Positions 1 through 7,632 of a DNA stretch of 64,000 nt are shown here, piece by piece. Made by a program: the position numbers and the translations under genes. The notes beneath the pieces were generated by a model. It was not told where the DNA came from and did not search any database. It saw only the letters and a program-made list of their open reading frames with translations. Position 1 is the stretch's first letter. Every line of letters starts with the position of its first letter. The DNA comes from Acidimicrobiales bacterium (lineage in GTDB: Bacteria; Actinomycetota; Acidimicrobiia; Acidimicrobiales; Poriferisodalaceae), in the NCBI GenBank assembly GCA_041394185.1, contig JAWKIQ010000002.1, forward strand, positions 372,001-436,000. The letters are read 5' to 3'.

Positions 1-1193
1 AGATAGGCCTCGAGCATTCCGAATACGAAGTCGCCCGTGGCCGTGTTCACCTGGCCGCCACCGAGCTGGGCTACATAGACGCCGTAGGGGGTTTGGGCGA
101 CGATCTCGTCGGGATCCTCGACACCGTTCAGAACGTAGGTGTTGGTCATGCGCACCATCGGCAGATGTTGATAGCTCTGCCTGCGGCCGTTGCCCGACGG
201 TGCTCGCCCTTCGGCCCTGGCCCGGATGTGATCCCACATGTAGTCGGTGAGTACCCCGTTTTCGATGAGGGTGTTGCGCGCCCCGGGATGGCCCTCGTCG
301 TCATAGGTGAAATGGCCCCACTCGCGAGCCATCGTGGCGTCGTCGACCAGAGTGATGGCCGGGTTGGCCACGATCTCGCCGATGCGGTCCTTGAACACCG
401 ATGCACCCTTGCGCACAAGGTCGGCCTCCAGGCCGTGGCCGCACGCTTCGTGGAACAAGACGCCGCCGCCGCCACGCTTGATGACCACCGGCAACTCGCC
501 AGACGGTGCAGGGCGGGCCCTCAGCTTGGTGACAGCGCGGTTGGCGGCACGTTCGGCCAGCTCGGCGACGTCGTGATCGTCGAAGAGTTCGAAGCCCATG
601 GTGTAGCCGATCGACTCGCGACCGGTCTGCATGCCGGTGTCGCCCGACGCCACGGCGCTGACGCTGAACAGGGTTCGAACCTGATCGTCGCTGGCCCACA
701 CCCCCTCGCTGTTGGCGACGAGGATGCGCCTGCGCCCGTCGCTGTAGCGGGCGCTGACCTGGGTTATCGAGTTGGACACCGCCCGGGCGGCACCGTCGGC
801 CGATCGAAGCAGCGCCACCTTGTCGGCCTTGGAGACCGCCTCGGGATACGTCGCCACGACGGTGGCGCCGGGAGCCGAAGGCTTCATGGCAACTGCCTTG
901 ACGCCCGACGAACGTTCCTGGGCCACCGCGGCCGCTGCCACAGCGGCTGCTCTGAGACCCTCGGGCGACAGGTCGGCCGTGTGCGCGTAGCCGGTGGTGT
1001 CGCCGGCTATGACCCGAATGCCGGCGCCGCGATCGCGACCCGATGTCAGCTCCTCGACCCTTCCGTCGTCGAGTACGGCACTGACGTTCGACCGATCTTC
1101 GACGAACACCTCGGCGAAATCGGCGCCCTTCGACAGGCCGGCCGCAATGGTCGCCTCGACTAGTCCGCGGTCGAGCAGTTGTGTATCGAACAC
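1..1193 (-). CDS. tldD: TldD family metalloprotease (3' part outside window)
   Basis: The visible part is 397 codons from a GTG start, and the C-terminus lies beyond base 1. The sequence HEACGHGLEAD (about residues 248-258) is the zinc-binding HExxxH signature of the TldD half of the TldD/TldE (PmbA) protease. In characterised relatives this cytosolic complex degrades unfolded peptides and matures some modified peptides. The N-terminal region also fits TldD (GADFAEVFVEDR, SARYSDGRRRILVANSEG). The GTG start is chosen because GGGAGG lies 9-10 bases upstream. That Shine-Dalgarno runs out of the 3' arm of a hairpin (1204-1226), so access to it may be controlled. The partner gene tldE/pmbA is not in view and would be expected further left. 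The family call is secure. Confidence 0.93.
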   Translation of the reverse strand, partial: MFDTQLLDRGLVEATIAAGLSKGADFAEVFVEDRSNVSAVLDDGRVEELTSGRDRGAGIRVIAGDTTGYAHTADLSPEGLRAAAVAAAAVAQERSSGVKAVAMKPSAPGATVVATYPEAVSKADKVALLRSADGAARAVSNSITQVSARYSDGRRRILVANSEGVWASDDQVRTLFSVSAVASGDTGMQTGRESIGYTMGFELFDDHDVAELAERAANRAVTKLRARPAPSGELPVVIKRGGGGVLFHEACGHGLEADLVRKGASVFKDRIGEIVANPAITLVDDATMAREWGHFTYDDEGHPGARNTLIENGVLTDYMWDHIRARAEGRAPSGNGRRQSYQHLPMVRMTNTYVLNGVEDPDEIVAQTPYGVYVAQLGGGQVNTATGDFVFGMLEAY

Positions 1194-1203
1194 TGGTGCG
1201 CCT

Positions 1204-1226
1204 CCCTGATCGTGTGGCGATCAGGG
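1204..1226 (-). promoter_or_regulatory. Hairpin overlapping the tldD ribosome binding site
   Basis: A perfect 8-bp inverted repeat (ccctgatc / gatcaggg, 7-base loop) lies between the lipoprotein gene and tldD, both on the minus strand. On that strand the 3' arm ends in GGG, which is the first half of the GGGAGG Shine-Dalgarno of tldD. There is no T-run, so it does not look like an intrinsic terminator. A translational control element or a protein operator are both possible; the function is inference. Confidence 0.45.
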
Positions 1227-1235
1227 TATGCGTAC

Positions 1236-2060
1236 TCAGCCGAACATCGACGGGTCGAGGCTCATGAACTCGTCCGGCACCTTCACGTCGACGTCGACAC
1301 CGAAGTCGCTGAGTTCCATCACCACACCACCCGACATACCCATCGAGTCGAACTGCATCTCGAAGCGGCGTACCTGACCATGGTCGTCTATCCAGACGAA
1401 GATCGGCACGTCACCGGTCATGAACCCAGAGGGGTCCAGCTCGGCGGCATCGAGGGTCACCGCGAACATCGTGGTGTCGACTCCCCCAACCGTGTCGGTG
1501 CCAACCTGTTCCACATCGGCCACCGACCGAAGCCCGTCCAGCAGGGTGCCGGGTTCCTCGAACGCCAGTCCCATCGACGAGATGGCATCGCTCGAGCCTT
1601 CACTGGGCACTGCTACCCAGTCGGCCGATGAGCCCATCATCTGGGTCAAGGCCGGAAACCTCATGTAGGCGGTGTCGCCTGCGACGACGATGTCTATCTT
1701 GCCGTCGCCGAACAGGTCGCCGAAAAGGTCGAGCTCTTGATCGGACATGCCCTCGAGAAGCGAGCTCATGTCCATGGTCATAGTCGCTTCGTTGGTTCGC
1801 GAATCGATGGCGCCGTCCACCTCGAAGCGCATCTCTTCCATACCGAACTCGGGCGCCGAGAACGACATCAACATCGCGAACCGATAAGACGTCGCTGTCG
1901 AGGTACGGTCGACGGCGGCGATCAACATCGCATCGGTGCCATCGAGCTCGACAAGCGGCAGGTCGGCTCCCTGGCCCACCGATCCGGAACCCGATCCACC
2001 ACCACATCCGGTGGCGATCAGGGCCGCCACGACCACAACCATCAGCAAACGACGCTTCAT
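1236..2060 (-). CDS. LppX/LprG-like lipoprotein
   Basis: A 274-residue exported lipoprotein. The N-terminus is MKRRLLMVVVVAALIATGC, a charged n-region, a hydrophobic core and a lipobox with the acylated cysteine at residue 19, followed by a Gly/Ser linker. The body has the alternating pattern of the LppX/LprA/F/G fold: repeated 'FEVDGAID', 'IDIVVAGDTAYMRF' and 'PIFVWIDDHGQVRRFEMQFD' strands. Mycobacterial relatives carry lipids or lipoglycans in a hydrophobic cavity at the cell surface. The reading frame stays open far upstream (to 3203), but only the ATG at 2060 gives a signal peptide and avoids overlap with the divergent gene at 2142. The ligand is unknown. Confidence 0.8.
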   Translation of the reverse strand: MKRRLLMVVVVAALIATGCGGGSGSGSVGQGADLPLVELDGTDAMLIAAVDRTSTATSYRFAMLMSFSAPEFGMEEMRFEVDGAIDSRTNEATMTMDMSSLLEGMSDQELDLFGDLFGDGKIDIVVAGDTAYMRFPALTQMMGSSADWVAVPSEGSSDAISSMGLAFEEPGTLLDGLRSVADVEQVGTDTVGGVDTTMFAVTLDAAELDPSGFMTGDVPIFVWIDDHGQVRRFEMQFDSMGMSGGVVMELSDFGVDVDVKVPDEFMSLDPSMFG

Positions 2061-2141
2061 GTCGGCCCTTTCGGCACGTTGGGCACCCGATGTGACACAT
2101 TCCGCGCCCCGGCGGCAACGACATCTAACCTCTTCCCCGGC

Positions 2142-3161
2142 ATGAGCAGCACCTTGACCACCGAACCAGCGCAGCGATCCAGCCGCGCAGGATGGATGCT
2201 GCTGCTGCGCGCTCTGGTCAGCGTCGGCATGCTGGCGTTCCTGCTGCTGAACGTGCCACGCGACGATCTCGGTGCGATGTGGTCGGGTTGGGACACGCGC
2301 GACCTGGAATGGCTGGCGGGCGCAGCAGGGCTCACCGCCGGCGCCATAACCCTGGCGGCGATGCGCTGGAAGCGTGTCTTGGCGACGCTTGGCGTTCAGC
2401 CGAGCCTCTACAGGCTGGTGGTGCTCAACCTGGCAGGGCAGTTCGTCAGCAACTTCTTGCCCACTACCGTGGGCGGCGATGTGCTGAGGGTCCGCAGGCT
2501 GGGTCGTCGCATGGGCGATGTTCCTCGTTGCTTTGCCTCTGTGGTCATAGAGCGGTTGACCGGTTGGGTGGTGCTTCCGCTGCTGACACTGTTCGGGCTC
2601 GCCATCAACCCGGGTCTGGCCCGCCTGGGCGCCAGCTCCAGAACCGCCATCGCCATCGCAGCCATCACGTTCGTGGTCTTGCTGTTGGTGGTGTGGGTCG
2701 CAGAACACCCGCGGGTCGGGCGCCGGCTCGAGGGCACCGGCAACGTCAAGGTGACCCTCACCGGCCTGCACCTGGGCCTGGGCGAATTTCGCAGTCAGCC
2801 GCGCGCCGTGGTGGACCTGCTGGCTGTGGGAATCGTCTATCAGCTGGCCCTCATCGGAGCCACGGCCATGGCGGCCGAGGCCGTGGGCATAGACGTGTCC
2901 CCAACGGCCTGGTTGGCCTTTGCGCCAGCAGTGCTGATCGCCCAAGTGCTCCCGCTGTCCATAGGTGGGCTCGGGTTGCGCGAGGGTGCGCTGGTGTTGT
3001 TCCTCGGTCCGCTGGGCGTCAGCCAGGCCGACGCCATCTTGCTCGGCCTCCTGCTTTATGCAATCAACCTGGCGGTGAGCCTGCTGGGGGCCCCGGCCTT
3101 CGCCTACGGATGGATCAGGGGCTACGACAAGGTCGACGCCGACGCGGAGCACCAGAGATGA
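2142..3161 (+). CDS. UPF0104 / lysylphosphatidylglycerol synthase TM-region family protein
   Basis: A 339-residue polytopic membrane protein with about eight hydrophobic segments. The block 'NFLPTTVGGDVLRVRRLG' near residue 105, and 'LPLSIGGLGLREGALVLF' near residue 270, are the conserved loops of the YbhN/AglD/MprF-N (UPF0104) family. Members act as flippases or as membrane partners of lipid and glycan enzymes. The ATG at 2142 follows a short divergent spacer from the lipoprotein gene. Its stop overlaps the next ATG (ATGA at 3158), so it is translationally coupled to a PAP2 enzyme, suggesting a shared lipid substrate. The reaction cannot be inferred from sequence alone. Confidence 0.82.
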   Translation: MSSTLTTEPAQRSSRAGWMLLLRALVSVGMLAFLLLNVPRDDLGAMWSGWDTRDLEWLAGAAGLTAGAITLAAMRWKRVLATLGVQPSLYRLVVLNLAGQFVSNFLPTTVGGDVLRVRRLGRRMGDVPRCFASVVIERLTGWVVLPLLTLFGLAINPGLARLGASSRTAIAIAAITFVVLLLVVWVAEHPRVGRRLEGTGNVKVTLTGLHLGLGEFRSQPRAVVDLLAVGIVYQLALIGATAMAAEAVGIDVSPTAWLAFAPAVLIAQVLPLSIGGLGLREGALVLFLGPLGVSQADAILLGLLLYAINLAVSLLGAPAFAYGWIRGYDKVDADAEHQR

Positions 3162-4024
3162 GCGCCCCGGCGGCCAGGGACTCGCAGCTCGACGATCGCA
3201 CACCGATCAGGCGCCGCTGGTGGCTCGAGGTCACCTACGTGTTGCTGTTCTACGCCGTGTACTCGACGATCCGAAACCAGTTCGGCTCTGGAGGCAGCTT
3301 CTCGGCCGGAAGCGCCACGGCCCTGCGCAATGCAGAGTTGGTGATCGACATCGAGCGGGCTCTGGGCCTGTATGTCGAGCTGGACATCCAGAGCGCCTTC
3401 ATCGACTGGGAATGGTTCATAAAGGGCTGGAACATCTTCTATGGCAGCCTCCACTTCGTCGTCACGGGCGGAGTGATGATCTGGATGTACCGACGCACAC
3501 CCAACCGCTATCGGCGCTATCGCAACGTCTTGTCGGCAACCACCGCGCTGGCACTGGTGGGCTTCTCGGCGTTCCCTCTGATGCCCCCACGCCTGCTGAA
3601 CGCTGGCGGCGAATATGGCGCCAACCTGGCGGCCCACGACTATGTGGACACCCTTGCCGAGATCGGCGGCCTGTGGTCGTTCGACTCGGGAACCATGCAA
3701 TCGATCTCGAACCAGTGGGCGGCGATGCCCAGCCTGCACATCGGCTGGGCGCTCTGGTGCACCCTGGCCCTGTTCCCGGTGCTACCCAACCGCTGGAGCC
3801 GGATATTGGTGGTCTTCTACCCGATGACCACGCTGTTCGCGATCATCGTCACCGGGAACCACTACTGGATGGACGCTGTGGGCGGTGCACTGACATTGAC
3901 GGTCGGCTGGTACCTGGGCAACTGGGCCTCTCGGTGGATCAGCCCCAAGATCGAGCCCGCTCTCGAGCTGCCCCCAGACGCACACAACGACGACGACCCT
4001 GCGAAACCCCGTTCGTCGGCATAG
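3158..4024 (+). CDS. PAP2-superfamily (Aur1/inositolphosphotransferase-like) membrane enzyme
   Basis: 288 residues with about six membrane segments. The phosphatase/phosphotransferase motifs are visible: PSLHIGW at about residue 191 (catalytic His) and TGNHYWMDA at about residue 232 (second His plus Asp). This arrangement belongs to the PAP2 branch that includes Aur1-like inositol-phosphotransferases and actinobacterial homologues. The C-terminal tail is acidic and cytosolic-looking. It overlaps the UPF0104 gene by four bases and is followed 30 bp later by dxs. The likely role is dephosphorylation of a lipid phosphate or head-group transfer on the membrane; the substrate is unknown. Confidence 0.8.
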   Translation: MSAPAARDSQLDDRTPIRRRWWLEVTYVLLFYAVYSTIRNQFGSGGSFSAGSATALRNAELVIDIERALGLYVELDIQSAFIDWEWFIKGWNIFYGSLHFVVTGGVMIWMYRRTPNRYRRYRNVLSATTALALVGFSAFPLMPPRLLNAGGEYGANLAAHDYVDTLAEIGGLWSFDSGTMQSISNQWAAMPSLHIGWALWCTLALFPVLPNRWSRILVVFYPMTTLFAIIVTGNHYWMDAVGGALTLTVGWYLGNWASRWISPKIEPALELPPDAHNDDDPAKPRSSA

Positions 4025-4054
4025 CCTGTCGTGCGTGATCGCCGGGAGCATCGC

Positions 4055-5926
4055 ATGATCATCGACAAGATCCAGAGCCCTGCCGACCTGAGGGCGTTGG
4101 ACCCCGACCAGCTCGACGAGCTGTGCCGCGAAGTCCGCGAACACATCGTGCAGTCGGTCTCCAAGACCGGTGGCCACCTGGGCTCGAACCTCGGCGCCGT
4201 CGAGTTGACGGTCGCCATCCACCGGGTGTTCGAATCGCCCCGCGACGTGATCGTCTGGGACACCGGCCACCAGGCCTACGTACACAAGGTGGTTACGGGT
4301 CGGGTGCGCGAGTTCGACGAACTGCGCCAACGCCACGGCATGTCGGGCTATCCCAGCCGCTCCGAATCACCCCACGACTGGGTCGAGAACAGCCATGCTT
4401 CCACTGCGCTCAGCTACGCGCACGGTCTCAGCTGTGGGTTCTCGCGATCGGGTCAGGAACACCGTCAGGTGGTCGCCGTCGTAGGTGACGGCTCGCTGAC
4501 GGGGGGTATGGCATTCGAGGCCCTCAACAACCTGGGCCACAGCGGCCAGCCAGTCGTGATCGTGCTGAACGACAACGGACGCAGCTATGCCCCCACGATC
4601 AGCCGCCTGTCCAGCGCGGTTTCGAAGCTGAGGTCCAGCCCGAACTATGTGCGGGGCAAACGCCAGATCGCCGACGTTTTGGACCGCGTGCCTTTGGGCG
4701 GCGAGGTCAAGCGGGGCCTGTCGGGGGCGGCCGCTGCGGTCCGCGAAATGTGGGAGCCGCCTGCCTTCTTCGAGACGCTGGGGGTCAGGTACACCGGCCC
4801 GGTAGACGGTCACGACATCGAGGCCGTCGAGGATGCACTCCGCGACGCCAAGACCTATGACGGCCCCATAGTCGTGCACGTCGTCACCCAGAAGGGGCGA
4901 GGCTACGAACCCGCCGAGGACGACGACGAGAAGCATCTCCACGACATCGGCCTGTTCGATCCGGCGACGGGTGGCGCGCCGGTGGGCACCACGGCAAAGG
5001 CGCCCGAGTTCAAGAGTGCTTTCACCGAGGCGCTCATGAAGGCGGCCGACCAACGCAGTGACATCGTCGCAATCACCGCGGCCATGCCCGGCTCGACCGG
5101 GCTGCTGCCCTTCGAGGAGAAATACCCGCATCGCTTCTTCGACGTCGGCATCGCCGAGCAGCACGCCCTCACCGCCGCCGCCGGCATGGCGATGGCAGGC
5201 ATGCGGCCGGTCGTCGCGTTGTATTCGACGTTCCTCGCCCGGGCCTTCGATCAGCTCACCTACGACGTCGGCCTTCACGGCTTGCCCGTGATCCTGTGCC
5301 TCGACCGTGCCGGCATCACCGGCCCCGATGGTGCCTCGCACCACGGCGTGCTCGACCTCACCATGTGCCTGCGTGTTCCTGGCATGACGATCTTCGCCCC
5401 ATCGTGCTACGAGGAGCTGGGCGTCATGTTCGAATCGGCTCTCGAGATAGAAGACGGCCCGGTGGCACTGCGATGGTCGCGCGGTTCGGCGCCCCGATCA
5501 CCAGACGGCCAGGTCGGTTCGGGCCGTTCGGCTCGCAAGCTGGTCGATGGTTCAGACGTGTGCATTCTGTCGGTTGGTACCCAGCTGACGGCTTCGCTCG
5601 AGGCGGCCGAGGAGTTGTCGGGGCAGGGCGTGTCGGCTTCGGTCTGGGACGTGCGTACCGTGCCCCTGGACCGGGCGATGCTGCGCGACGCAGCCGGGCA
5701 TCAACTGGTCGCGACCGTCGAGGACGGCATGCGAGTGGGGGGCGTAGGGTCGCTGGTCGGCGACGAACTGTCGCGGATGCCAGCCGAGACCCACCGGCCG
5801 CGCACGCTCAACATCGGCACTCCGGTCAGCTACCTGCCTCACGGCGACCCGAACCTGCTGAAGGCCGAACTCGGGCTCGATGGCGCCGGCATCGCGGCGT
5901 CGATCTACAAGGCCATGAAGGGCTGA
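4055..5926 (+). CDS. dxs: 1-deoxy-D-xylulose-5-phosphate synthase
   Basis: 623 residues, the usual length for Dxs, the thiamine-diphosphate-dependent first enzyme of the MEP isoprenoid pathway (pyruvate plus glyceraldehyde 3-phosphate to DXP). Diagnostic blocks are KTGGHLGSNLGAVELTVA near the N-terminus, WDTGHQAYVHK, the cofactor-binding GDGSLTGGMAFEALNN from residue 144 ending at LNDN, and DVGIAEQHALTAAAG with the catalytic Glu. An earlier in-frame GTG at 4031 exists, but the ATG at 4055 is preceded by GGGAG at good spacing and starts at the conserved N-terminus. It follows the PAP2 gene in the same direction and may be cotranscribed. Confidence 0.96.
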   Translation: MIIDKIQSPADLRALDPDQLDELCREVREHIVQSVSKTGGHLGSNLGAVELTVAIHRVFESPRDVIVWDTGHQAYVHKVVTGRVREFDELRQRHGMSGYPSRSESPHDWVENSHASTALSYAHGLSCGFSRSGQEHRQVVAVVGDGSLTGGMAFEALNNLGHSGQPVVIVLNDNGRSYAPTISRLSSAVSKLRSSPNYVRGKRQIADVLDRVPLGGEVKRGLSGAAAAVREMWEPPAFFETLGVRYTGPVDGHDIEAVEDALRDAKTYDGPIVVHVVTQKGRGYEPAEDDDEKHLHDIGLFDPATGGAPVGTTAKAPEFKSAFTEALMKAADQRSDIVAITAAMPGSTGLLPFEEKYPHRFFDVGIAEQHALTAAAGMAMAGMRPVVALYSTFLARAFDQLTYDVGLHGLPVILCLDRAGITGPDGASHHGVLDLTMCLRVPGMTIFAPSCYEELGVMFESALEIEDGPVALRWSRGSAPRSPDGQVGSGRSARKLVDGSDVCILSVGTQLTASLEAAEELSGQGVSASVWDVRTVPLDRAMLRDAAGHQLVATVEDGMRVGGVGSLVGDELSRMPAETHRPRTLNIGTPVSYLPHGDPNLLKAELGLDGAGIAASIYKAMKG

Positions 5927-5965
5927 GCAGCTTGCACAGGCCGAGCGGCGGCTCGGCTGCGAACC

Positions 5966-6256
5966 TCAGGTTGCGTCGGCTGCGTCGAGGCCGCCGTCGG
6001 CCAGACGGTCAGCGAACTCCTGTAACCGGGCACGGGTGCACGAATCCGGGTGCCCTTGGCGCGCGACAGCATCCTTGATGCGGTGCAGAAGATCTGCCTC
6101 TAGGCCACAGTGTGCGCACACATCGAGATGCTGGTTTATCCACGAAGGGTCGCCTTGATACTCGCCATCGAGGTAGCTCTGGATCACGGCACCAACCCGG
6201 GCGCACTCGTCGGCGCCGACGTGGCGACCGCGCTTCAACAGACGGAGCCAACGCAT
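5966..6256 (-). CDS. Zinc-binding (ZAS/RsrA-like) anti-sigma factor
   Basis: 96 residues. The segment INQHLDVCAHCGLEADLL (about residues 40-57) is the H-x3-C-x2-C signature of ZAS anti-sigma factors. Upstream 'DECARVGAVIQSYLDGE' matches the first helix of RsrA, including its early cysteine, and a further Cys lies in the C-terminal part. In RsrA/RshA, thiol oxidation releases zinc and frees the partner sigma factor. The ATG overlaps the stop of the sigma gene (ATGA at 6256), the standard layout for such a pair. It is predicted to be a cytosolic redox-sensitive inhibitor of the upstream sigma factor. Redox sensing is inferred from family and motif. Confidence 0.85.
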   Translation of the reverse strand: MRWLRLLKRGRHVGADECARVGAVIQSYLDGEYQGDPSWINQHLDVCAHCGLEADLLHRIKDAVARQGHPDSCTRARLQEFADRLADGGLDAADAT

Positions 6257-6807
6257 CAGTTGATCTCCCTTCGTCCGAAACCGGCATCGTCGAGATGCTC
6301 ACGAATCTTCTTGCGTGCCCGGTGAAGGCGACTCATCACGGTACCCACCGGCACCCCCAGCTGATCTGCGGCCTCCTGGTATGACAAGCCGCCGATGTCG
6401 ACCAACTCGACCGGCCGCCTGAACTTGGTGGCCAGGGCGTCGAGCGCGGACGTTACCGACGCATCAAAAACCGGATCGACGACGGTGGCCTCGGGGTCGA
6501 AGGCACCGCCGGTGTCGGTGGTGGCCAGCCGTTCGAGGTCGGCGTCGGGGTCGTCGAGGAGGCCGGGACGCCTGCGCCTGGTTCGGTTGATCTGGGCGTT
6601 GCGAACGATGGTCAGCAGCCAGGCCCTGGGGTGGCGTCCGTCGAAACGATCGATCGCCTTGTAGGCCCTGATCAGAGCATCCTGCACGAGGTCTTCGGCA
6701 TCGCTCTTGTTTCGGGTGAGAGTCATGGCAACCCGATACATGACGTCGAGTTCGGGAACCACGTAGAGCTTGAATGCCGCCTCTCGGTCGGTTCGAGCCG
6801 CTTCCAT
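6256..6807 (-). CDS. ECF RNA polymerase sigma factor (SigR/SigH-like)
   Basis: 183 residues with the two ECF domains. Region 2 is DVMYRVAMTLTRNKSDAEDL followed by VQDALIRAYKAIDRF; region 4 is near the C-terminus (GLSYQEAADQLGVPVGTVMS, RLHRARKKIREHL). The ATG at 6807 has GGAGGG 10 bases upstream; a GTG at 6816 is the alternative start. Immediately upstream is GGGAAT-N18-GTT, matching the SigR/SigH consensus, so the gene probably activates itself. The ZAS anti-sigma gene follows with an ATGA overlap. The presence of mshC elsewhere in the window fits the thiol-stress regulons controlled by SigR-type factors. Confidence 0.9.
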   Translation of the reverse strand: MEAARTDREAAFKLYVVPELDVMYRVAMTLTRNKSDAEDLVQDALIRAYKAIDRFDGRHPRAWLLTIVRNAQINRTRRRRPGLLDDPDADLERLATTDTGGAFDPEATVVDPVFDASVTSALDALATKFRRPVELVDIGGLSYQEAADQLGVPVGTVMSRLHRARKKIREHLDDAGFGRREIN

Positions 6808-6825
6808 CGTGATCACACCCTCCGA

Positions 6826-6852
6826 AACCCAACCCGACGGCGCAAGATTCCC
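6826..6852 (-). promoter_or_regulatory. SigR-type autoregulatory promoter (GGGAAT-N18-GTT)
   Basis: Read on the minus strand, GGGAAT (6852-6847) and GTT (6828-6826) are separated by exactly 18 bases, the published consensus for Streptomyces SigR and mycobacterial SigH promoters. The site is immediately upstream of the SigR-like sigma gene. The expected transcription start near 6819 would leave a very short leader, so the start codon and the Shine-Dalgarno must be very close to the RNA 5' end. The site is seen in sequence; activity is inferred. Confidence 0.7.
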
Positions 6853-6867
6853 CGAACCGATCGTCGG

Positions 6868-7497
6868 TCAGTGACTGGCGTAGTAAGGGTTCTCGCCCGA
6901 CTGGTGGTCGGTCACGTCGACGACGTTCTCGATCGACGGGATGTGTTGGCGGATCGTCTGCTCGATGCCGGCTGTGACCGTGGCCTTGGACATTGCGCAG
7001 CCCTGACAGCCGCCTCCCAGGCGAACCACGACCGTGGAGCCGTCTACCTCGACCAGCTCGGCCCATCCGGAGTGGGCAGCGATCATCGGATTGATGCGTG
7101 CGTCGAGCAGTTGACGTACCTGGTCCTCGACCGATCCGGTCAGTTCGAGGGGCTCGTCGAAGTTCGACGACACATCGGGCCGGTTCGGGTTGCGCAGCAC
7201 GAAACCGCTCTGGTGAGGATTGCTGGGCAGGTCCAGCTCGGCTCCGTCGAGCTTGGGGACGTCGGCCTCGGGCAAGACGATGGCCAACGAACCAACCCTT
7301 GTGATCACGTCGGCGGGACGGGCGTCGGAGATGGCCTGGAAGGCCAGGTCGTACACATAGTCGACGCCGCGGGTTCCGGTGATCTCGATGAACAGGCCGA
7401 GGGCGTCACCCTCTGGCTCGCCATCGCGAATACCCAAGATCTTCTCCAGTGCAGCGTCGCTGACGCCCACGATCGTGTCTGTCGACTCGATAGCCAT
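6868..7497 (-). CDS. NfuA-type iron-sulfur cluster carrier
   Basis: 209 residues. The N-terminal ~110 residues resemble a degenerate HesB/IscA (A-type) domain lacking its cysteines. The C-terminal part is a NifU-C domain with GGGCQGCAMS (Cys164 and Cys167, CxxC). This two-domain order is that of NfuA, which receives a 4Fe-4S cluster and passes it to apo-enzymes, including under oxidative stress. A 6-bp inverted repeat (7505-7522) sits 8 bases upstream of the ATG and occupies the ribosome-binding region. It lies upstream of the SigR-like sigma gene in the same direction, separated by about 60 bases that hold the sigma promoter. Confidence 0.88.
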   Translation of the reverse strand: MAIESTDTIVGVSDAALEKILGIRDGEPEGDALGLFIEITGTRGVDYVYDLAFQAISDARPADVITRVGSLAIVLPEADVPKLDGAELDLPSNPHQSGFVLRNPNRPDVSSNFDEPLELTGSVEDQVRQLLDARINPMIAAHSGWAELVEVDGSTVVVRLGGGCQGCAMSKATVTAGIEQTIRQHIPSIENVVDVTDHQSGENPYYASH

Positions 7498-7504
7498 GGG
7501 CCCA

Positions 7505-7522
7505 GAGCCTACCGGGAGGCTC
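7505..7522 (-). promoter_or_regulatory. Inverted repeat at the nfuA-like start
   Basis: GAGCCT and AGGCTC form a perfect 6-bp inverted repeat with a 6-base spacer, ending 7 bases before the ATG of the NfuA-like gene. No independent Shine-Dalgarno is seen, so the element occupies the position where one would be. It could be an operator or an RNA hairpin; no regulator family can be assigned. Confidence 0.3.
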
Positions 7523-7632
7523 CGGCATTGAACCCGACTGATTGTGACGTGGCTCTTAATTCAGCACCCAACCCATCCGAATGAAAGGGATGAGGCCGCG
7601 TCAGGGCGCGGCTCGGATCCAGGAAGTATCTC

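Noticed and set aside
1236..3203. 655-codon minus-strand ORF including the lipoprotein
   Set aside because: The N-terminal 380 codons are antisense to the UPF0104 gene; the signal peptide and lipobox begin at 2060.
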